Positions 33,425 to 41,172 of a stretch of DNA of 64,000 nucleotides are shown piece after piece (position 1 is the stretch's first letter; each line of letters opens with the position of its first letter). Source of the DNA: Oscillospiraceae bacterium (GTDB taxonomy: Bacteria; Bacillota; Clostridia; Oscillospirales; Acutalibacteraceae). The DNA is taken from assembly GCA_015066345.1 (NCBI GenBank), contig SVOQ01000013.1, positions 1 through 64,000 on the forward strand, given 5' to 3'. The notes under the pieces were generated by a model. The model did no database searches and had not been told where the DNA came from. It worked only from the letters and a program-made list of their open reading frames with translations. Both the position numbers and the translations under genes were made by a program.

Positions 33425-34344
33425 TGGAAAATAAACTTCATATTTCCGTGTCACCCCATTTACACCGTAAAAGAACAACCACGGGCATTATGCTTGAAGT
33501 TATAATAGCCCTTTTACCCACAACTATTGCGGGTGTGGTAATTTTCGGTTTACGTGCTTTAGCGGTTATAGGCGTGTGCGTAGCCTCCGCAGTTATCAGT
33601 GAACTTCTTTTCAACCTCATATTAAAGAGAAAACAGACAATAAAAGATTTAAGTTGCGTTGTAACAGGCTTACTTCTGGCTTTGAATCTTCCTGCTAATG
33701 CACCGTTATGGCAATGTGCAGTGGGTTCTGTATTTGCAATAATCGTCGTTAAATGTATCTTCGGCGGTATCGGTAAAAATATTGTTAACCCCGCTATTAC
33801 GGCACGTGTGTTTATGCTTGTTGCCTTCGGCTCACTTGCTAAAACCGCATTCCCGGTAGGTATGGATGCTACCGCGGGTGCAACACCCCTCGTCAGCGAA
33901 ACTACCCCCGATATTATGGACCTTTTACTTGGTAAAACGGGTGGTTGTATAGGCGAAACCTGTGCAATAGCATTGCTTGTGGGCGGTGTATATCTTCTTA
34001 TCCGTAAGGTTATTTCCTGGCATATTCCCGTTGCGTTTATCGGAACTGTGTTCATTTTCAGTTTCTTTGTAAAAGATTTCAGTGTGTCCGAGGCTCTCGT
34101 TCAGGTTCTTTCGGGTGGTCTTTTAATCGGTGCAATCTTTATGGCAACCGACTATACCACATCACCCTCAACTGCACTCGGTAAAGTTGTATTCGGTGTT
34201 GGTGCAGGTCTCATTACGGCTTTGATTCGTTTCTGGGGTATTTATCCCGAGGGTGTATCATTCGGTATTCTCCTTATGAACATTCTCAACCCCTATATCT
34301 GTTCTCTTACTGCACGTAAGTTGTTTGGAGGAGGAAAGAAATGA
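33424..34344 (+). CDS. rnfD: Electron transport complex subunit RnfD
   Basis: 306 residues, mostly membrane helices. The covalent-FMN site is GATPL (in DATAGATPLVS, about residues 153-160), whose threonine is the attachment point for FMN added by an ApbE-type transferase, such as the one at 40056. LALNLPANAPLWQC and GGIGKNIVNPAI are NqrB/RnfD family blocks. It overlaps rnfC by one base and rnfG by four. Confidence 0.95.
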   Translation: MENKLHISVSPHLHRKRTTTGIMLEVIIALLPTTIAGVVIFGLRALAVIGVCVASAVISELLFNLILKRKQTIKDLSCVVTGLLLALNLPANAPLWQCAVGSVFAIIVVKCIFGGIGKNIVNPAITARVFMLVAFGSLAKTAFPVGMDATAGATPLVSETTPDIMDLLLGKTGGCIGETCAIALLVGGVYLLIRKVISWHIPVAFIGTVFIFSFFVKDFSVSEALVQVLSGGLLIGAIFMATDYTTSPSTALGKVVFGVGAGLITALIRFWGIYPEGVSFGILLMNILNPYICSLTARKLFGGGKK

Positions 34345-35513
34345 AAAGTTATATAAAAAGCGTTGTGGCGTTAACTGCAATATGTGCGGTTGTTGCCATA
34401 CTTCTCGCTGTAACTAATTTTGTAACAGCTCCCATAATTGAAAAAAATGCGGCTGCGGCTGCAAACGAAGCATTAATGATAGTTTTACCCGAGGGTGAAG
34501 ATTTCACTCAGGTGGATTTAACTAAATACGAGCTTCCCGCAACTGTAACCGAAGTTTATACGGAAGCCGGTGGCGGATGCGTAGTAAAGCTTGTTACCGC
34601 AGGTTACGGTCCTGATATGGTTCTTATGTGCGGTATTAACGCAAATGGCGAAATTGCCGGTGCAACCTGTCTTTCAAGTAATGAAACACTCGGTGTTGAA
34701 AAAACATACGGCGATAATGTAAAGGGCTACACAGTTGATAATATTGACAGTGACCTTGATACGGCATCAGGTGCAACAATGACCACGGGTGCTTATAAAA
34801 ATGCACTTAAGGATGCCCTTAACACGGCTATAATTGTCGGTGGCGGTTCCGCTGATATAAGAACAGAGGAAGAAAAACTTGCGGATAATCTCAAAACTGC
34901 ATTACCCTCAGCCGAAGGTAAGTTTACAAAATGGTTTGTAACAGAGGAAGTTACAGATGTTTCCGAAGTTTACGTTGCCGATAACGGCAAAGGCTATGTG
35001 CTTATTTCAGGCGAAAGCTTTATTGCAGTTGACTCTGACGGTAATGTTTTAACCGACGTTTCCGATGATGTTAAATCAGTTATGAGTGCAAATGTTGAAG
35101 CAATTAAATCAAGCGAACTCACTGAGATTGACATTACAGGTTACGAGAATATGCCCGATGCTGTTGATAAGGCGTATAAGACCGCAAGCGGTAATTATTT
35201 ATTTGAACTTCACGCCGCAGGTTACGGTATCAACGGTGACAAATACACCGCTTCGGGTGAATATATCAATATTAAAGTTTCTGTAACTGCAGATGGTAAG
35301 ATTCTTGCTTGTGAAACAGTTTCACAGAAAGAAACTGACAAAATCGGTTCTGTTTGCGGTGATGCATCATTCTATTCACAGTTTAACGGTAAGGATGAAA
35401 CAAACTACGGTGATATTGATGCCATAAGCGGTGCAACTATCACAACTAACGGCTATAAGACAGGTATTTCAAGAGTCTTTGAAGCCGTAAAAATTCTGGA
35501 AGGGGTGGCGTGA
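34341..35513 (+). CDS. rnfG: RnfG-type electron transport subunit with two FMN-binding domains
   Basis: 390 residues, about twice the usual RnfG length. An N-terminal membrane helix is followed by two FMN_bind domains, each with its own flavinylation motif: ASGATMTT near residue 150 and ISGATITT near residue 370. In RnfG the Thr of SGAT carries FMN. Either an in-frame duplication or a fusion would place two flavins on one subunit outside the membrane. Operon order (C-D-G-E-A-B) is normal. Confidence 0.9.
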   Translation: MKSYIKSVVALTAICAVVAILLAVTNFVTAPIIEKNAAAAANEALMIVLPEGEDFTQVDLTKYELPATVTEVYTEAGGGCVVKLVTAGYGPDMVLMCGINANGEIAGATCLSSNETLGVEKTYGDNVKGYTVDNIDSDLDTASGATMTTGAYKNALKDALNTAIIVGGGSADIRTEEEKLADNLKTALPSAEGKFTKWFVTEEVTDVSEVYVADNGKGYVLISGESFIAVDSDGNVLTDVSDDVKSVMSANVEAIKSSELTEIDITGYENMPDAVDKAYKTASGNYLFELHAAGYGINGDKYTASGEYINIKVSVTADGKILACETVSQKETDKIGSVCGDASFYSQFNGKDETNYGDIDAISGATITTNGYKTGISRVFEAVKILEGVA

Positions 35514-35515
35514 AT

Positions 35516-36202
35516 ATGAAAAAAGACGGTAATTTATCAGTTCTTGTTAAGGGCGTACTCCGTGAAAACCCCGTTTTCGTTCTTATTTTAGGTACTTGCC
35601 CCACACTCGCCACAACTACCGGTGTAATCGGTGCTCTCGCTATGGGTCTTGCTACAATGGCGGTTCTTATCTGTTCAAACGTAGTAATATCATTACTTCG
35701 TAAATTTATTCCCGATGTTGTGCGTATTCCTTGCTATATCGTTGTTATTGCAGGTTTCGTTACAATTGTTCAGATGTTTATGCACGCATTCCTACCCGAG
35801 TTATACGAGCTTTTAGGTGTTTACCTTGCACTTATTACGGTTAACTGTATAATCCTCGGCAGAGCGGAAATGTTCGCAAGTAAAAATAAGGTTTTGAATT
35901 CTGCACTTGACGGTGTGGGTATGGGTATCGGCTTTACAATTGCCCTTCTTGCAATGGCAACCATCCGTGAGGTTATCGGTGCGGGTACTTTCGCGGGAAT
36001 CGAAATTCCCTTTATGATTGACCATACTGTGGGTATTTTCGTAAAAGCTCCCGGTGGATTGATGGTTTACGGTTTCCTTATTGCGGTTGTAAACATTATT
36101 ACAAAAGGCAAGGTTATCAAGAAAAAAGAATTCTCTTGTGCCGGTTGTCCTTCTGCAGGTGTTTGCAACGGCGGTTGTGCAAATAAAAAGGAGGGTGAAT
36201 AA
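35516..36202 (+). CDS. rnfE: Electron transport complex subunit RnfE
   Basis: 228 residues from the ATG at 35516 (AGGGGTGG 7 bases ahead); the GTG at 35510 overlapping rnfG is the alternative. It is a six-helix membrane protein of the NqrD/RnfE family: LGTCPTLATTTGVIGALAMG and GRAEMFASKN. The C-terminus carries a cysteine-rich tail (CAGCPSAGVCNGGCANKK), a feature seen in some clostridial RnfE proteins that could hold a metal or cluster. Confidence 0.94.
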   Translation: MKKDGNLSVLVKGVLRENPVFVLILGTCPTLATTTGVIGALAMGLATMAVLICSNVVISLLRKFIPDVVRIPCYIVVIAGFVTIVQMFMHAFLPELYELLGVYLALITVNCIILGRAEMFASKNKVLNSALDGVGMGIGFTIALLAMATIREVIGAGTFAGIEIPFMIDHTVGIFVKAPGGLMVYGFLIAVVNIITKGKVIKKKEFSCAGCPSAGVCNGGCANKKEGE

Positions 36203-36798
36203 TGGATTTCAAAGGCTTAATTATTATTCTTATGGGCTCCGTGCTCGTTAATAACTATGTTCTTAGCAGATTCTTAGGTATTTGCCCCTTCCTGGGTGTT
36301 TCCAAAAAGCTTAATCAGGCTGTCGGTATGGGTATTTCTGTTACATTCGTTATGCTTATGGCTACGGCGGTAACCTGGCCCATTCAGAAATTTATTCTTG
36401 AAAATTTCGGCCTCGGATATACTCAGACCATTGTTTTCATTCTCGTTATTGCTTCGTTGGTTCAGTTTGTTGAAATTGTTCTTAAAAAGTTCATTCCCTC
36501 ACTTCACAAGAGTCTTGGTGTGTATCTTCCCCTTATTACCACCAACTGTGCGGTGCTCGGCGTTACAATCAACAATATAACCGACGGTTATAACTTCGTT
36601 GAATCAATGGTAAGCTCTTTGGGTTGCGGTCTTGGTTTTATGTTGGCAATGGTTATTTTCTCAGGCGTTCGTTCACGCATTGACGAAAGTAGTATTCCCA
36701 ACTGTTTCAGAGGACTTCCCGTAACTCTTATAGCGGCTTCGTTCGTTTCGTTGGCATTCTTCGGCTTTGCCGGAATTATAGAAAACTTATTCGCTTAG
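36202..36798 (+). CDS. rnfA: Electron transport complex subunit RnfA
   Basis: 198 residues, six membrane helices, NqrE/RnfA family: VNNYVLSRFLGICPFLGVSK, ITTNCAVLGV. RnfA and RnfE form the pseudo-symmetric core that holds a [2Fe-2S] cluster between them. The start overlaps the rnfE stop. The TAG stop (36796-36798) is shared with the first bases of an inverted-repeat element that separates rnfA from rnfB. Confidence 0.95.
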   Translation: MDFKGLIIILMGSVLVNNYVLSRFLGICPFLGVSKKLNQAVGMGISVTFVMLMATAVTWPIQKFILENFGLGYTQTIVFILVIASLVQFVEIVLKKFIPSLHKSLGVYLPLITTNCAVLGVTINNITDGYNFVESMVSSLGCGLGFMLAMVIFSGVRSRIDESSIPNCFRGLPVTLIAASFVSLAFFGFAGIIENLFA

Positions 36799-37072
36799 AG
36801 TGGGTAAAGCGTATCCGAACCAGCCTTAAATGGCGGTGTTTCGGTACTTTTGCCCGATTTGCCTTTGAAAGGCGATAGCCTGTCTGCAGTCAAATACGAC
36901 CAAAATTCCTCGAAACTTCGTTCATTTAAGGTCGAAGAATTTTGTGATTAAGTATTTTTCGCTCAGATGAGGCAAAAACGCAGTAAATCCTGACGGATTT
37001 ACGAGTTTTTTAACGAAATATGAGTGGAAAAGACTATCCCAAAATCTGGTTTGGATACGCTTTACCCACTCT
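36797..37072. mobile_element. 276-bp inverted-repeat (MITE-like) element inside the rnf operon
   Basis: The 27-bp ends (36797-36823 and 37046-37072) are inverted copies with one mismatch, beginning AGAGTGGGTAAAGCGTATCC. Internal hairpins: GCCTTTGAAAGGC (about 36862), GTAAATCC-TGAC-GGATTTAC (about 36993), and a longer CAAAATTC/GAATTTTG stem. No coding capacity. It starts in the rnfA stop codon and ends one base before AGGAGG of rnfB. Confidence 0.85.
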
Positions 37073-37087
37073 CAGGAGGATTTTTTA

Positions 37088-37906
37088 ATGGTAACAGCTA
37101 TTTTAACAGCCCTCCTTGTTGTGGCGATTGTAGGTATCATAGCGGGTGTTGTACTCGTTGTGGCATCGCATTTCTTCAAGGTTGAGGTTGATGAAACCTT
37201 TACTAAGGTAAGGGAGTGCCTTCCCGGTGCTAACTGTGGTGCTTGTGGTTTTGCAGGTTGCGACAGTTATGCCGAGGCAGTAGCAAACGGTAAAGCAGAG
37301 GCTAACCTCTGTGTTCCCGGTGGTGCAAGTACTGTATCACAGCTCTCCGAGATTCTCGGTGTTGAGCTTTCTGCAACAGAGGAGAAGGTTGCCTTTGTTA
37401 TGTGTAACGGCGACTGCAACGCGGTTGATTATATGGATGTTGTTTATGAGGGTGTTGAGGGTTGTAAAGCCTCAAAACTCATTTACGGCGGTCCCTCCGC
37501 TTGTAAATTCGGTTGTATCGGTTGCGGAGACTGTGCGGAAGTTTGCCCCGTAAACGCAATTTGCGTTCACGACAATCTCGCTCATATTAATCCCGACCTT
37601 TGTATTGCCTGCGGTCTTTGTGCAAAGACCTGTCCCAACAAGGTTATTGACCTTATTCCTAAAAAATCAAAGGTTGTTGTTATGTGTAACAACCCCGAAA
37701 AGGGTGCAGTTGCAAGAAAACATTGCAAGAATGTTTGCTTTGGTTGTAAAAAGTGCGAGAGGGTATGTCCCACTCAGGCAATTAAAGTTGAGAATAATAT
37801 TGCAAGAATTGATTATAATAAATGTTCCGGTTGCAGGGAGTGTTTCGACTCCTGCGTTACCAACTGTATAAAAGCAGTTGATTTTTATGAAGGAACGATT
37901 GGTTAA
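37088..37906 (+). CDS. rnfB: Electron transport complex subunit RnfB
   Basis: 272 residues. An N-terminal membrane helix is followed by the 4Fe-S domain (CLPGANCGACGFAGCDSYAE, with the closing Cys in NLCVPGG) and several ferredoxin motifs (CIGCGDCAEVCP, CIACGLCAKTCP, CFGCKKCERVCP, CSGCRECFDSC). RnfB takes electrons from reduced ferredoxin. Strong AGGAGG site. Separated from rnfA by the inverted-repeat element. Confidence 0.95.
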   Translation: MVTAILTALLVVAIVGIIAGVVLVVASHFFKVEVDETFTKVRECLPGANCGACGFAGCDSYAEAVANGKAEANLCVPGGASTVSQLSEILGVELSATEEKVAFVMCNGDCNAVDYMDVVYEGVEGCKASKLIYGGPSACKFGCIGCGDCAEVCPVNAICVHDNLAHINPDLCIACGLCAKTCPNKVIDLIPKKSKVVVMCNNPEKGAVARKHCKNVCFGCKKCERVCPTQAIKVENNIARIDYNKCSGCRECFDSCVTNCIKAVDFYEGTIG

Positions 37907-37909
37907 TTT

Positions 37910-38320
37910 ATGAAAAAAAGCGAAAAAACTACTTTTTCAAAAAAAAAGAAAATTCGCAACGACATTATTCTTGCCGCCGTTATTTTAGTAATAGCGGTGG
38001 CAGGACTTTTGTTTATTAAGTTTACAAAAGTTCAGGGGAATAGTGTTGTTGTTAAAATCGACGGAGCAGAAACCGTGTCATACTCTCTGACGGAGGATGT
38101 ACGGTATGAAATACGAACGGGCGAGAATAACGAAAATATAAATGTCCTCGTAATAAAAGACGGTAAAGCGTACGTAAGTGAGGCGGACTGTCCCGACGGT
38201 ATATGTAAGGATTACAGACCCATATCATACGTGGGCGAAACCATAGTGTGTTTGCCACACAAGGTGGTTATTGAAATTACGGGGAATACTACGGATATCA
38301 GTCTTGATGCGGTAGTATAA
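37910..38320 (+). CDS. NusG domain II-containing membrane protein
   Basis: 136 residues: a lysine-rich N-terminus, one membrane helix (IILAAVILVIAVAGLLFI) and a small beta domain of the NusG-II type with DCPDGICKDYRPISYVGE and VCLPHKVVIEI. Proteins of this type sit beside Rnf and ApbE genes in many Firmicutes; their job is not established. It starts 3 bases after rnfB. Confidence 0.85.
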   Translation: MKKSEKTTFSKKKKIRNDIILAAVILVIAVAGLLFIKFTKVQGNSVVVKIDGAETVSYSLTEDVRYEIRTGENNENINVLVIKDGKAYVSEADCPDGICKDYRPISYVGETIVCLPHKVVIEITGNTTDISLDAVV

Positions 38321-38329
38321 AAGGAGGCG

Positions 38330-38845
38330 ATGGATTTGAACAATAAGGCTAAAAAGGTTGCGTTACTGGGTGTTCTTACTTCGGTAGCCCTTGTGCTTTC
38401 ATATTTAGAATCCATCATTCCGCCAATCTGGGCGGCAGTGCCCGGTATAAAAATGGGACTTCCCAATATAGTTATAATCTTTCTTCTGTACCGTTTCGGG
38501 GTGAAAGAGGCGGCGATAGTCTCATTTATAAGAATTTTCATTGTTGCTTTATTTTTTGGTAATGTAATGACCCTTGCTTACAGTGTTGCGGGTGCGTTAC
38601 TGAGTATTGTACTTATGGCAATATGTAAAAAGATAAATGCTTTTTCCGTTGTAGGTACAAGTATAGTGGGCGGTGTTTCACATAACGCGGGTCAGATAAT
38701 AGTAGCTATGTTCCTTTTTGACACCGTGCAGATAGGTTATTATATGATAATCCTCGCAATTACGGGTACAATAGCGGGTGTATTTGTAGGTCTTGCAGGG
38801 GCTTTATTGTTAAAAAGACTAAATAAAACCCACAAGAAAAAATAA
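38330..38845 (+). CDS. Gx transporter family protein (heptaprenyl diphosphate synthase component I-like)
   Basis: 171 residues, about five membrane helices. KVALLGVLTSVALVLSYLE and KMGLPNIVIIFLLYRFG are characteristic of the Gx transporter family, which resembles ECF-transporter S-components. It follows the NusG-II gene in the extended rnf operon, as in other clostridia; in that setting a role in supplying a flavin or quinone precursor has been suggested, but nothing here proves it. GGAGG ribosome site. Confidence 0.82.
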   Translation: MDLNNKAKKVALLGVLTSVALVLSYLESIIPPIWAAVPGIKMGLPNIVIIFLLYRFGVKEAAIVSFIRIFIVALFFGNVMTLAYSVAGALLSIVLMAICKKINAFSVVGTSIVGGVSHNAGQIIVAMFLFDTVQIGYYMIILAITGTIAGVFVGLAGALLLKRLNKTHKKK

Positions 38846-38879
38846 AAATAGATATATAGCATATAATTCTATTATAGCA

Positions 38880-38908
38880 TTGACAAATTGTTATTTTTTT
38901 GACATAAT
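38880..38908 (+). promoter_or_regulatory. Promoter of the duplicated lipoprotein gene
   Basis: TTGACA (38880-38885) and CATAAT (38903-38908) with a 17-base spacer; gives this gene transcription independent of rnf. Confidence 0.75.
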
Positions 38909-38951
38909 CATATACGGCAAAAGCCCCAATATTTTAAAAGGAGCAAAAACT

Positions 38952-39983
38952 ATGAAAAAAGTAATCAGTATTGCCCTCGTTATTGTGTTAGCTCTTTCAG
39001 TTATCGCAATGGTTGGATGTGGCAAGAACGAACCTTTGAAGCTCGGTGTAGGTATTGTTTCAAGCCTTGGCGAAGCAAAAGGTGCAGACGGCGAAACTAA
39101 CGGTTCAGGTGAATTTGTAACTACCGCAGTTGCAGTTCTTCTTGACAAGGATAACAAAATTGTTGCTATTGACCTTGATTCCGCACAGATTAAAGCAGGT
39201 TGGACTTCCGAAGGTAAAGTTGTAGCAACAGAGGACTTCAGAACAAAATACGAATTAGGTACCGATTACGGTATGTCCGCATACGGTACAAAGCACGACG
39301 GTAGCGACGGTAAGGTTCTTGAGTGGTACGAACAGGCTGACGCATTTATGGCAACAGCAACAGGTAAAACTCTTGACGAAGTTAAAGCTATGATGGGCGA
39401 AGATACCTATGCTAAGGGTGACCTTGCAGCAGCAGGTTGCACTATCAGTGTCGGTGAATTTGTAGGTGCTCTCGAAAAGGCAGTTGCAAATGCAGTTGAA
39501 TCCGAAGCTACGGCTGAAAATAAACTTAACCTCGCTATTGTTTCTTCAGCATCCAATAAAGATGCAACTGAAGACGCAGAGGGTTCAGTTGAAATCAGTT
39601 CAACTATCGTTGCAGCAGTTGTTGACGCAGATGCTAAGGTTGTTGTTTCTAAAACAGACAGCGTTTCAGGTAAAATGACCTTTGATGCAAAGGGTGCTTC
39701 AACTACTGATACAACAGTTGAAATCAAGACTAAACTTGAACTCGGCACTGACTACGGTATGGCTGCTTACGGCAAAAAACACGATGGTAGCGAAGGTGCA
39801 GTAAAAGAGTGGAATGAACAGGCAGCAGCATTTGATGCTACTCTTGTCGGTAAATCCGCTTCTGATTTCGCTTCTCTCGCAGGTGCAGACACTTACGCAG
39901 TAGGTGACCTTGCAGCAGCAGGTTGCACAATCAGTGTTGGTGATATGATTGCCGCCGCAGAAAAGGCAGCAACAGTTGCTTGA
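38952..39983 (+). CDS. Lipoprotein with two tandem ~150-residue repeats
   Basis: 343 residues from the ATG at 38952 (AAAAGGAG ahead). Lipobox IAMVGC (Cys near 22). Two homologous domains follow, each with ELGTDYGM-AYG-KHDG, WYEQA/WNEQA, DTYA-GDLAAAGCTISVG and an initial IVSS segment. This resembles the major-membrane-immunogen/FMN-binding-like lipoproteins found beside Rnf and ApbE genes. No SGAT flavinylation motif is present, so a role as an extracytoplasmic redox protein is a guess. The base composition is rich in GCA codons, suggesting high expression. Confidence 0.75.
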   Translation: MKKVISIALVIVLALSVIAMVGCGKNEPLKLGVGIVSSLGEAKGADGETNGSGEFVTTAVAVLLDKDNKIVAIDLDSAQIKAGWTSEGKVVATEDFRTKYELGTDYGMSAYGTKHDGSDGKVLEWYEQADAFMATATGKTLDEVKAMMGEDTYAKGDLAAAGCTISVGEFVGALEKAVANAVESEATAENKLNLAIVSSASNKDATEDAEGSVEISSTIVAAVVDADAKVVVSKTDSVSGKMTFDAKGASTTDTTVEIKTKLELGTDYGMAAYGKKHDGSEGAVKEWNEQAAAFDATLVGKSASDFASLAGADTYAVGDLAAAGCTISVGDMIAAAEKAATVA

Positions 39984-40004
39984 TTGCAAATTAAATGAAA
40001 TAGT

Positions 40005-40036
40005 AAGGGATGTTGTCAAAACAACATCCCTTTATT
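40005..40036 (+). terminator. Terminator of the lipoprotein gene
   Basis: AAGGGATGTTGT (40005-40016) pairs with ACAACATCCCTT (40021-40032), followed by TATTTT. The apbE gene begins 24 bases beyond, so it may depend on read-through. Confidence 0.85.
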
Positions 40037-40055
40037 TTAAAGTGTGGTGAACGGT

Positions 40056-41132
40056 ATGAAAAAGACGGTTTCAATAGTAACGGTGGTAGTTCTGGCGGTT
40101 TTGCAAGTGTTGTCCTTTGCCTCTTGCAAAGCTACCGGAAAAGAAAAGCATACCGCTAATTATTTCGATTATTTTGATACGGTTACTACCATAACGGCTT
40201 ATACTGAAACTGAGGAAGAGTTTAACACTCTTTGTGATGAAATAACCACTCTTTTAAATGAATATCACAGGCTTTATACCATTTACAACCGCTACGAGGA
40301 TTTCACAAACCTTGTAACGGTAAATGATGTTACAGACGGTAAACATAATGTTGTAAAAGTTGACCGAAGAATTATTGATTTACTCATTTTTGCAAAGGAA
40401 ATGTATAATAAAACCAACGGCAAAGTGAATATTGCCATGGGTAGCGTTCTTTCAATATGGCATACTTACAGAAACGAGGGGTTGGATGACCCCGAAAATG
40501 CCCAATTACCGCCTATGGAAAAATTACGCGAAGCCGAAAAACACACGGATATAAATAACCTGATAATAGACGAAGAAAACAGTACGGTCTATATTTCCGA
40601 CCCTTTAATGACCCTTGATGTGGGTGCAATTGCCAAAGGCTACGCAGTCGAAAGAATATGCCTTTATCTTGAGGAAAAGGGCGTAAGCAATGTTCTTATC
40701 AATGTGGGCGGTAACATCCGTACAATCGGCTTTTCAGCGGACGAAAACACCCCTTGGAAAGCGGGTATTGAAAACCCCGATACAGAAAATGAGGAAAAGC
40801 CATTTATCGAGTACATTGAATTATCGGGCGAAAGTATTGTTACGAGCGGTTCGTATCAGAGGTTTTACGTTGTAAAGGGTGAAAATTATCATCATATTAT
40901 TGACCCTGAAACATTGATGCCCGGTACTAAATATAAATCCGTTTCCGTTGTTACAAATGACTCGGGGTTAGGGGATGCCTTTTCAACGGCACTTTTCCTT
41001 ATGACCTACGAGGATGGGAAAAAACTCGTTGAAGAAACAGAAAATGTCGAGGCTATGTGGGTTTTACCCGATGGTGAGCAGGTTTATTCCTCAGGGTTTA
41101 AGGATTATACTTTTGAATACGAAGTCAAGTGA
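40056..41132 (+). CDS. apbE: FAD:protein FMN transferase (ApbE) lipoprotein
   Basis: 358 residues from the ATG at 40056. Lipobox SFASC. FDTVTTITAY, VDVGAIAKGYAVE-like TLDVGAIAKGYA, VLINVGGNI, HHIIDPETLMPG and DSGLGDAFSTALF are ApbE motifs, including the metal-binding Asp/Thr region. ApbE attaches FMN to threonine in SGAT-type motifs outside the cytoplasm; the targets in this window are RnfG (two sites) and RnfD. Confidence 0.93.
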   Translation: MKKTVSIVTVVVLAVLQVLSFASCKATGKEKHTANYFDYFDTVTTITAYTETEEEFNTLCDEITTLLNEYHRLYTIYNRYEDFTNLVTVNDVTDGKHNVVKVDRRIIDLLIFAKEMYNKTNGKVNIAMGSVLSIWHTYRNEGLDDPENAQLPPMEKLREAEKHTDINNLIIDEENSTVYISDPLMTLDVGAIAKGYAVERICLYLEEKGVSNVLINVGGNIRTIGFSADENTPWKAGIENPDTENEEKPFIEYIELSGESIVTSGSYQRFYVVKGENYHHIIDPETLMPGTKYKSVSVVTNDSGLGDAFSTALFLMTYEDGKKLVEETENVEAMWVLPDGEQVYSSGFKDYTFEYEVK

Positions 41133-41140
41133 TAAAAAAT

Positions 41141-41172
41141 CACCCTCTTACGTTTGTAAGAGGGTGTAAATT
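41141..41172. terminator. Bidirectional terminator
   Basis: CACCCTCTTAC (41141-41151) pairs with GTAAGAGGGTG (41156-41166) between convergent apbE and the GH36 gene. Confidence 0.88.

Noticed and set aside
36797-37072. Insertion sequence with transposase
   Set aside because: Too short and without coding capacity; kept as a MITE-like inverted-repeat element.
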